From positions 1-5,140 of the forward strand of contig JAJAZM010000101.1 of the NCBI GenBank assembly GCA_026785645.1: DNA of 5,140 nt, read 5' to 3'. Positions 1 to 5,095 of the stretch are shown here, in pieces (positions within the stretch are counted from its first letter, which is position 1; each line of letters opens with the position of its first letter). The stretch comes from Sphingomonas bacterium. GTDB lineage: Bacteria; Pseudomonadota; Alphaproteobacteria; Sphingomonadales; Sphingomonadaceae. The position numbers and the translations under genes are program-made. The notes under the pieces were generated by a model. The model made no database searches. It worked only from the letters and a program-made list of their open reading frames with translations, and had not been told where the DNA came from.

Positions 1-1
1 C

Positions 2-499
2 GGCGATCCGGGCAATGAATTCGAAGCGGTGCGCGCCTGCGATCTCGGCTCGGTATCGTTCGACGATCCCGATCTGCGAAGCGAGCTGGTCGGCTCCTAC
101 GCCTCGCGAATCTCGGCCTATCCCGCAGTCCGCTCGCATTTGCTCGATCGCCAGCGCGCCTTTGCCGCGCAGGACGGCGGGGCAGTGCTCGACGGCCGCG
201 ATATCGGCTCGGTGATCGCGCCCGACGCCCAGGCGAAGCTGTTCGTCACCGCCACGCCCGAAGTCCGCGCCCGCCGTCGCCTGGGCGAGCTGACCGCGCG
301 CGGCTTCAACGCTCATTTCGACGAAATATTGGCCGACATCCATGCCCGCGACGAACGCGATGCCAGCCGCGCGGTCGCGCCCTTGGTCCGCGTTAACGAC
401 GCAATGCTGCTCGACACCAGCGACCTCGACGTGACACAGGTGATCGCTGCGGCCATCGCGCTGGTCGATCAGCGTTTGGCGGTCAGGAAGACGACGTAA
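2..499 (+). CDS. cmk: Cytidylate kinase, 5'-truncated by the window edge
   Basis: Cytosolic kinase that transfers phosphate from ATP to CMP and dCMP in pyrimidine nucleotide recycling. The frame is open from base 2 and gives 165 residues before a TAA stop. Family landmarks are VLDGRDIGSVIAP (about residues 62-74), KLFVTA (79-84), an Arg-rich RARRR stretch (89-93), and the C-terminal RDERDASRAVAPL block (116-128) followed by LLDTSDLDV (136-144), matching the RDxRDxxRxxAPL and LDT/S motifs of bacterial Cmk. The family is usually about 210-225 residues, so roughly 50 N-terminal residues, including the GPxxSGKGT P-loop, lie upstream of the window. A GTG at base 29 is internal to the protein and is not the start. 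The last residues run past the usual family end into DNA shared with the convergent lipoprotein gene. No terminator is visible after the stop. The family call is firm from the motifs. Confidence 0.93.
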   Translation, partial: GDPGNEFEAVRACDLGSVSFDDPDLRSELVGSYASRISAYPAVRSHLLDRQRAFAAQDGGAVLDGRDIGSVIAPDAQAKLFVTATPEVRARRRLGELTARGFNAHFDEILADIHARDERDASRAVAPLVRVNDAMLLDTSDLDVTQVIAAAIALVDQRLAVRKTT

Positions 500-1161
500 C
501 CCTTGAATTTGGGATTGGCCGCAAGTCCGGCCGGTTCGATCCATTGCCCGCCCTCGACCAGCCCGACCTTGAATGCGATCGGGAAGCCGCGCAGCCGGTC
601 GAAATATCGCTCGTAGCCGGGGATAGTCGATCGCCCCTGGTAGGTCTGGATGACGACTTCATCGAGCGTCCCGGCAAGCGCCGCCAGCGCTTTGGGGTCG
701 CCATTAGCGCTCCAGTCCATCAGGCCCGTGATCGATAGCCGGTAACGGCGCGGCAGGCGCTTGCGGACATTGGCAAGGAACGCCGCATAATGGTCGAGGT
801 GGCGGATGCGGGCGTCGAAATCGAGCTGGACCCCGACCATCCGGCTCCCGCCTTTCGCCCAGCGGTCGGCGCGAACCGACAGGTCGTCGACCGCGCCCGC
901 CGGCCAATCCATCGTGTCAGTCCGCACCACCAGCCAGACATCGGTGGCGGGCAAGCGCGGGATGCCGGGGCGACGCGGTTCATATCGGCCATCGCCGCGC
1001 GCCAGTCGTTCGCCGTCGAGCAAATACACCGTCTGAGCGCGGCGAAGCGCATCGGACGGCGTGACCCCCGCCCATAGCCAGAAACTGTCGTAGTGTTCAG
1101 CGCGGACGATATCGGGATCGTTCCGCTCGCAGCCAGCCAAGAGCAGCGCGATCAGCACCAC
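469..1161 (-). CDS. DUF3142-like lipoprotein of unknown function
   Basis: Predicted envelope lipoprotein of 230 residues from the GTG at 1161. The N-terminus is a hydrophobic stretch ending in the lipobox LLAGC, with Cys11 as the probable lipidated residue. The mature part has spaced strand-like blocks: VWLVVRTDTMDW (75-86), VQLDFDARI (111-119), LSITGLMDW (142-150), DEVVIQTYQG (167-176), FKVGL (197-201) and GYVVFL (221-226). This order, with LDFDAR, LPxxxxLSIT and DEVVIQ, resembles DUF3142 proteins as I remember them and suggests a TIM-barrel-like, glycosidase-type fold; that is inference and no activity is claimed. From GTG 1161 the signal has no basic n-region. The same frame continues upstream through V-R-K-G-I-I, so the true start may be an ATT at 1182 or 1179 (see the separate site). 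It lies 10 bp after the upstream 723-residue gene, so cotranscription is likely. Its TGA stop falls inside cmk (31-bp convergent overlap). The gene is solid; the family name is tentative. Confidence 0.8.
   Translation of the reverse strand: MVLIALLLAGCERNDPDIVRAEHYDSFWLWAGVTPSDALRRAQTVYLLDGERLARGDGRYEPRRPGIPRLPATDVWLVVRTDTMDWPAGAVDDLSVRADRWAKGGSRMVGVQLDFDARIRHLDHYAAFLANVRKRLPRRYRLSITGLMDWSANGDPKALAALAGTLDEVVIQTYQGRSTIPGYERYFDRLRGFPIAFKVGLVEGGQWIEPAGLAANPKFKGYVVFLTAKR
473..487 (+). repeat. 15-bp imperfect direct repeat, copy 1, in the cmk 3' end
   Basis: CGTTTGGCGGTCAGG matches CGTCCGGCGGTCAGG at 4897-4911 at 13 of 15 positions, with a perfect 10-bp core GGCGGTCAGG. This copy lies within the last codons of cmk and the last codons of the convergent lipoprotein gene. 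The pair brackets almost exactly the three minus-strand genes, so it may mark recombination endpoints. Confidence 0.5.
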
Positions 1162-1171
1162 CGCGACCCGC

Positions 1172-3343
1172 TTACCAATAATATTTCAGCTCCTTGGCCC
1201 AGCGGCTCGCGGCATAGTCGCGCTTCAGCCGCGTGAACCATGCTTTGCGGGTGGCGATGGGCACCTCGTCGCCGCCGCAGTCGCTGCTCCCGCTTGGTTG
1301 GTAGCAGCGGATCGCGCGATTGAGCGCAAATGCCTTCTCGTCATCGGTCGCCGCACCGGCATCCATCACCCGCTGGTAGATTGCCGTGCGGGTTACCGGG
1401 GTTCCGGTAAAGCCCGGTTGCGGCGTGCTGCGATAGCGCCCCGATGATCGGTCATAATCCATGTTCCAGGTGTCGAACCCTTCCTTGCGAACATATTCGG
1501 CCAGACACATCAGCGGATGGATTGCCCCCGCATTGGCGGCCAGGCTGGTCGCGGTGTCGCGCAACGGCGGGCAGACATCGCTGATCTTCTTGCCCGGCGC
1601 GAAGCTGCCGAGCGGGACCGATCCGGGCCAGCCGTCCCAATCGGGAGAGAAACTGTCGACCGACCAGCCGGAATCGGAGTCACTGGCAGACGCTTTCGGT
1701 GGACCGAGCCGCCGCTGATCGACGAGAAAGTCGCGATACATTCCGAAGTGCAGCTCATTGGCGAGCAAAACATAAAGCGCGGTGTCGCGCTCATGGTCGT
1801 TGACGCCCTCCCTTGTCATCCGCCGCAACAGCTCGATCCCGGAATCTTTTTCGATGATCGCCGATCGCATCAGCGGATGGACTATCGGGCTGCCGGTTTC
1901 GAGCAATCGACCGACGATTCCCGCAGTGCGATCATGCCGCAGGATGGCAAGCTGGACCGCCTCAGCCTGATATGGCTGTTTGGCGCCAGGCAGCAGCGAC
2001 AGCCAGAAGCCTCGGGCGTTGCGGTCCTTGACCGCCTCAAGCGCGAAACCCCGCAACATCTGCCGGCTGAACTGGAGGTAGGAGAATCTTTCTTGGCGCG
2101 ACTCATCCGGGATCAGTGCCAACACCTCGCGCGGCTGTTTCCGGCTGGTGAACGCCTCGGTCGCAAGCAGGTAGGAATAGAGATCCGGGTCACGCGCAAA
2201 GACCGGTTTTTGCCGCTCGAGCTCGGCGCGCGACAAAATTGGGCCGCAGCAGCCGCGCTCGCGAGCTGCCTCATCGACAGGCCGCAGCCGCATCAGGTCG
2301 ATGACCGCCAACAAGGCCGGATCGGTAACCCCGGCTGCGTCGCGGCTGGGCAGCAGCTTGCGATCAATCTCCTCCACCGCGAGCATGTCGGGCAGAGCGT
2401 CGCGGCGTGGCCGAGCGGCGATCAGCCGCGAATAGACAGTACCAATCGCGGTCGTATCGCCCGAAATCCAGGCAATCCGCCGGTCGAAATCGCGCGCCGA
2501 ACGGACATAGCGCCCATTCGGAAAGGTGGCGAGATAGGCGCGCCGGGCTTCATTTGCCGCAGCGATGGGGGCCTGATCGCGCTCGTCCGGTTCGGCGATC
2601 GAACCCCATTCGTCGACGTTTGATTTGATCGCCTGCGCCAAGAGGGCCCGCAGGCGCATATAGCCTGCGGTATCCGCAACCCAGTCGGGTGCGCCCTCGC
2701 CGACCTGGGCGAAGGCCTTGGCAGCCGCTGGCAAATCCTCGGCATAGAACAAGCGGCTACCCTCGAGGTAGCGGGCGTAGGACAGTCCGGCCGGGCTGGT
2801 CACCGCTGCGATGGAGAAGCGAATTTCGCCAGCCTTGTCGCAAGCGGTGGCGAGCTGGTCTCGGGCCGCCACCAATTGATCGCGCTCCGCCCGTGGCACC
2901 GATCGCTCGGCGGCGAGCGCCGCAGAGAAACGGGCCGCGCCGTCCCGATTGGTGTGGCACAGGCCGGTCATCGTGCTGTCGTAGGCAAAGTATCGATTGT
3001 CCGGACTCAGTCCAAACGCCGCCTCATTGTTGCCTGACTCGGTTCGATCCCCTTTTTTCGCTGGATAGAGGCGTTGCTCGAAGGTGGAATAGGAGATGTC
3101 GAATGGCACAATTCCGCGGGCCATGATCGTTGGGTCGGCGACTCGCGTTCCGAACCGGTCGGCCATCAGCAGGATGAGGTTGCCGCGCGTGTCGTTGGTC
3201 GGGCTGAGGAAGGCATTGCTGGCTTCCGCTTCCCAGCTGATTCCGTCATCATCACCGCCGGCGCAAGCGACAGCGATCGAGCCGGCGATAGCGGCGACTA
3301 TCACCCCCAGCATAATCGCCCGCCCGCTGATCCGGCTCGTCAT
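1172..3343 (-). CDS. Exported TPR-like helical-repeat protein, unknown function
   Basis: 723 residues, ATG to TAA; I do not recognise a named family. Residues 1-28 form a signal: basic n-region (R4, R8), hydrophobic core, then AVAC at 24-27 followed by AGG and three Asp. This fits either a lipoprotein (Cys27) or a signal peptidase I site. The mature protein is mostly helical and rich in Ala, Arg and Leu. YLEGSRLFY..AAKAF..V (192-214) and RRAYLATFPNGRYVRSA (267-283) look like TPR helices. A Ser/Asp-rich linker (551-570) precedes a distinct C-terminal part with AIRCYQPSGSSDCGG (677-691), RKAWF (699-703) and the terminal RWAKELKYYW. Besides Cys27 there are eight cysteines, including a CC pair at 365-366, so disulfides in the periplasm are possible. 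M1 is preferred over M11 because only M1 keeps the basic n-region. There is no Shine-Dalgarno before M1. The gene follows the RNB gene by 87 bp and leads directly into the lipoprotein gene. The gene is secure; its function is unknown. Confidence 0.85.
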   Translation of the reverse strand: MTSRISGRAIMLGVIVAAIAGSIAVACAGGDDDGISWEAEASNAFLSPTNDTRGNLILLMADRFGTRVADPTIMARGIVPFDISYSTFEQRLYPAKKGDRTESGNNEAAFGLSPDNRYFAYDSTMTGLCHTNRDGAARFSAALAAERSVPRAERDQLVAARDQLATACDKAGEIRFSIAAVTSPAGLSYARYLEGSRLFYAEDLPAAAKAFAQVGEGAPDWVADTAGYMRLRALLAQAIKSNVDEWGSIAEPDERDQAPIAAANEARRAYLATFPNGRYVRSARDFDRRIAWISGDTTAIGTVYSRLIAARPRRDALPDMLAVEEIDRKLLPSRDAAGVTDPALLAVIDLMRLRPVDEAARERGCCGPILSRAELERQKPVFARDPDLYSYLLATEAFTSRKQPREVLALIPDESRQERFSYLQFSRQMLRGFALEAVKDRNARGFWLSLLPGAKQPYQAEAVQLAILRHDRTAGIVGRLLETGSPIVHPLMRSAIIEKDSGIELLRRMTREGVNDHERDTALYVLLANELHFGMYRDFLVDQRRLGPPKASASDSDSGWSVDSFSPDWDGWPGSVPLGSFAPGKKISDVCPPLRDTATSLAANAGAIHPLMCLAEYVRKEGFDTWNMDYDRSSGRYRSTPQPGFTGTPVTRTAIYQRVMDAGAATDDEKAFALNRAIRCYQPSGSSDCGGDEVPIATRKAWFTRLKRDYAASRWAKELKYYW
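1190..1195 (-). promoter_or_regulatory. Shine-Dalgarno AAGGAG pointing to an ATT start
   Basis: The minus strand reads AAGGAG here, inside the Lys-Glu codons near the 3' end of the upstream 723-residue gene. Seven bases after it, in frame with the lipoprotein gene, is ATT (1182-1180); a second ATT follows at 1179-1177. Starting there would give a basic n-region (G-K-R) before the hydrophobic core and lipobox, a much more typical lipoprotein signal than the one from GTG 1161. Nothing resembling AGGAGG sits at good spacing before that GTG. The motif is also forced by coding sequence, so chance is possible. Confidence 0.45.
1508..1521. repeat. 14-bp direct repeat, copy 1 (HPLM codons)
   Basis: CATCAGCGGATGGA occurs here and again at 1868-1881, both inside the 723-residue gene. 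On the coding strand both copies encode H-P-L-M with identical codons, at residues 609-612 and 489-492. It may reflect two related helical repeat units or simple coincidence. Confidence 0.6.
1868..1881. repeat. 14-bp direct repeat, copy 2 (HPLM codons)
   Basis: Identical to the copy at 1508-1521, in the same reading frame of the 723-residue gene and 120 codons away from it. The flanking protein context is SPIVHPLMRSAI here and GAIHPLMCLAEY in the other copy. Confidence 0.6.
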
Positions 3344-3349
3344 AGGCGC

Positions 3350-3377
3350 ATCATATCCGCGATTTGGCGGTGCGCAA
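3350..3377 (-). promoter_or_regulatory. Possible promoter giving a leaderless transcript
   Basis: On the minus strand TTGCGC (3377-3372) is followed after 16 bases by TATGAT (3355-3350), which matches the sigma-70 -10 consensus at five of six positions; the -35 matches only at TTG. Six bases separate TATGAT from the ATG of the 723-residue gene, so transcription would begin at or next to the A of that ATG. The lack of any Shine-Dalgarno sequence there agrees with a leaderless mRNA. The perfect palindrome GCGCA-A-TGCGC (plus strand, 3372-3382) covers the -35 element and could be an operator. This is inference from motif spacing only. Confidence 0.35.
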
Positions 3378-3430
3378 TGCGCGAAGTAGCGGCTAGGCCC
3401 TTGCCCTTGATCCGGCCCGTCACCTCGGTC

Positions 3431-4810
3431 CTAAACCATCGAAAACTGGATCTTTCGCGTTTCCGGGTCGGCCTCGTCGAGCCGGACCCTGATTGCCGCG
3501 CCCGCGGCGACGTCGGCATTCTTGAGCCGGCTGACCACGGGCAGCCCGCACAGCTGGATCCGCGGACCGCGCTGGTCGACGTCGGTGACCACCGCGGCGA
3601 AGGTTTCGCCAACGCGGTCCTGGAGCGCCACCGCTTCGGCCAGGTCGATCACCGCGCGCTGGATGTTGCCGCCGAGCGCATCGGCGCGGGCCATCACCTT
3701 GGGCAGTCGGTCGAAGGCTTCGACGATCGCGTCGGGCACCGGTCTGCCATTGGCGACGGCAAAGGCCGCCATCACGACATAGCGATCGGCCAGTCGGCGC
3801 AGCGGGGCCGTGGAGTGGGCGTAGCTTGCCGCCATCGCCGCGTGCCACGGGGTCACGCCGTCGCGATACGGTTCGTAGCTTGCGCCGGGGCTGGCCTTGC
3901 GGATCGCGAGCAGCAGTGCTGCCTGGTTGGTGTCGGCGGGGTCGAGGCTCCGCTCGACCTCGGGCACCGGGCGCCCCTTGGGCCAGTCGATGCCCATCGC
4001 CTTCGCGGTATTGCGCAGTCGCTTCAAGGCCCAGCCCTCGGGCTCGGGCATCACCCGGAACAGCCCGGTGCGATGCTTCAGCAGCGCGTCGGCGACCGCC
4101 AGGTTGCTGGCCAGCGACAGCGCCGCATTCTGCGCTTCCGCGGGGTTTTGCGGGGTCAGCTTGAGGTCGTAATGGCCGTCATGCTCGACCACTTCCTGTT
4201 CGGGCGGATCGGATCGGCTGGCGCCGCGCGCCGCCTCGGCCGCCGCGATGCGCCGGTTTAGTTCGGCAAACCCGTCGGGCAAATCGGACGGCTTGACCGT
4301 CTCGTAGCCGAGCTTGGCACGGCTCCTGATGGTCACCCGTTCGACCCGCTCGAGGGTCGCTGTTCCGTCCTCGTCGACCCGCGTCGAGAACAGGATGGCG
4401 GGGCGGATGACGTCGGGCAGCAAGCTCGCCGCGCCTTCGCTAAGTATTTGGGGATAAAGGCTTATCTTGCCATCTGGGAGATATTGCGAGGTGCCCCGGA
4501 CCCACGCCTCGCGGTCCATCGCCCCGCCGTCATCGACAAACCACGCGACGTCGGCGATGGCGTAGTGGCATATGATGCTCGCAGTGTGAACCTCGATCGA
4601 AAACGCCTGGTCAAGATCGCGGCTCGATGCCGGATCGAGGGTCACGAAATGCATGTCGGTCCGGTCGATGTGATCGGTCAGCGGCCGCGGAACCGCGGCC
4701 TCGGCCTCGACAATCACCTCGGGCGGGAATGCCTCGGGCAATTGATACTGGCCGCGGATCGCCGCCAGCCCGTCGGCGAGGATTTGTCCCGGATCGCGCA
4801 GCGCCTTCAT
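3431..4810 (-). CDS. RNB-domain exoribonuclease (RNase II/R family, compact form)
   Basis: Predicted cytoplasmic 3'-to-5' exoribonuclease releasing nucleoside monophosphates from RNA; 459 residues, ATG to TAG. The RNB signature HFVTLDPASSRDLDQAF (54-70) supplies Asp59, Asp65 and Asp67, aligning with E. coli RNase II D201, D207 and D209. The fourth Asp (D210) is Gln68. Further RNB landmarks are YAIADVAWFV (83-92), RGTSQYLPDG (105-114), LSEGAASLLP (123-132) and HSTAPLRRLADRYV (332-345), the counterpart of the SPIRRxxD motif. Residues 400-459 look like a small S1/OB-type barrel. The cold-shock domains of full-length RNase II and RNase R (644 and 813 residues in E. coli) are absent; about 50 residues precede the RNB signature. 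Compact RNB proteins of this kind occur in sphingomonads, actinobacteria and Deinococcus (DrII), so the gene looks complete. ATG 4810 is the only usual start codon after an in-frame stop at 4868-4870, and its ribosome binding site is weak. Rnb or rnr would be a misleading symbol. Confidence 0.92.
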   Translation of the reverse strand: MKALRDPGQILADGLAAIRGQYQLPEAFPPEVIVEAEAAVPRPLTDHIDRTDMHFVTLDPASSRDLDQAFSIEVHTASIICHYAIADVAWFVDDGGAMDREAWVRGTSQYLPDGKISLYPQILSEGAASLLPDVIRPAILFSTRVDEDGTATLERVERVTIRSRAKLGYETVKPSDLPDGFAELNRRIAAAEAARGASRSDPPEQEVVEHDGHYDLKLTPQNPAEAQNAALSLASNLAVADALLKHRTGLFRVMPEPEGWALKRLRNTAKAMGIDWPKGRPVPEVERSLDPADTNQAALLLAIRKASPGASYEPYRDGVTPWHAAMAASYAHSTAPLRRLADRYVVMAAFAVANGRPVPDAIVEAFDRLPKVMARADALGGNIQRAVIDLAEAVALQDRVGETFAAVVTDVDQRGPRIQLCGLPVVSRLKNADVAAGAAIRVRLDEADPETRKIQFSMV

Positions 4811-4896
4811 CGTCGGCGTTGCTAGCGGCTCGCCTTCGCGCTGGAAAGCCCGCCGCCTTCCTTGCCCTCAGGTGAGGTTTCAGCTAAGCGCGCCTC

Positions 4897-4911
4897 CGTC
4901 CGGCGGTCAGG
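4897..4911 (+). repeat. 15-bp imperfect direct repeat, copy 2, upstream of rpsA
   Basis: CGTCCGGCGGTCAGG is the partner of the copy at 473-487 in the same orientation. It lies between the RNB gene start and rpsA. Homology stops on both sides of the 15 bp, as expected for a short duplication or microhomology junction, although chance in GC-rich DNA cannot be excluded. Confidence 0.5.
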
Positions 4912-4935
4912 TCCGCGGCGCTCCGCTCCATCGCC

Positions 4936-4965
4936 ATTATCGCGGCCGGAACGGCCGCTTGTCCT
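4936..4965 (-). promoter_or_regulatory. Weak candidate promoter for the RNB gene
   Basis: On the minus strand AGGACA (4965-4960) and GATAAT (4941-4936) are 18 bases apart. They match TTGACA at four of six and TATAAT at five of six positions. A transcript would have a leader of roughly 115-120 bases before ATG 4810. The spacer is filled by a perfect inverted repeat, which could be a regulator site. Support is from motif matching only. Confidence 0.3.
4942..4958. repeat. Perfect inverted repeat GCGGCCG-GAA-CGGCCGC
   Basis: Seven-base arms with a three-base centre form a strong GC-only hairpin or a dyad protein site. There is no T-tract after it on either strand, so it is not a standard intrinsic terminator. 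It falls between the candidate -35 and -10 of the RNB gene and about 140 bases before rpsA. Confidence 0.6.
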
Positions 4966-5095
4966 GCCTCAACCGGATGCCTGCGCGGCATGGGGTCTCG
5001 CGGGCGGCAAATGGGTTTCCAGGTCCGCTTGATGGTAGTCCGGCCAATTCGGTCGGCGGCGGCATGAAAACTGATGTTCGAGAGACTGATTTTTT

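Larger units (their letters stand above)
4811..5095. other. Divergent non-coding region between the RNB gene and rpsA
   Basis: 285 bases separate the RNB gene (minus) from rpsA (plus), and no convincing gene is seen on either strand. It should contain promoters for both directions. It holds a perfect 7-bp inverted repeat at 4942-4958, a weak minus-strand promoter candidate around it, one copy of the 15-bp direct repeat shared with the cmk 3' end, and a short inverted repeat CCTCA-GG-TGAGG at 4866-4877. I could not find a convincing plus-strand promoter for rpsA. Confidence 0.7.

Noticed and set aside
29..31. GTG as the start of cmk
   Set aside because: The frame is open to base 2, residues before it match internal Cmk sequence, and a start here would lack the P-loop essential to the family.
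1517..2623. Long plus-strand open frame (368 codons) antisense to the exported protein gene
   Set aside because: It lies wholly inside a gene with a signal peptide and coherent composition. Its protein is Arg/Gly/Pro-rich with no recognisable motif, as expected for an antisense frame in GC-rich codon-biased DNA.
3344..3430. Terminator between the RNB gene and the exported protein gene
   Set aside because: No GC-rich hairpin followed by a U-run is visible on the minus strand, so read-through cannot be excluded.
3340..3612. Minus-strand 90-codon frame whose stop overlaps the ATG of the 723-residue gene (ATGA)
   Set aside because: Most of it lies within the RNB C-terminus in another frame. The product is Ser/Arg/Pro-rich with no motif; the ATGA overlap is probably accidental.
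3074..4261. Long plus-strand open frame (395 codons) antisense to two genes
   Set aside because: It runs across the gap between the exported protein gene and the RNB gene. The opposite strand carries clear RNB motifs, and the antisense product is low-complexity His/Arg/Gly-rich sequence.
4866..4877. CCTCA-GG-TGAGG inverted repeat as a terminator or operator
   Set aside because: Five-base arms with a two-base centre are too short to fold well as RNA, and no T-tract of useful length follows.
4884..4937. Short minus-strand frame of 17 codons in the RNB leader, a possible upstream ORF
   Set aside because: It has no ribosome binding site, and a frame this short is common by chance in GC-rich DNA.
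4888..5067. Plus-strand open frame across the rpsA leader that could be a lost Cmk tail
   Set aside because: The translation shows no Cmk-like sequence and has no supported start, so it was not called a pseudogene.
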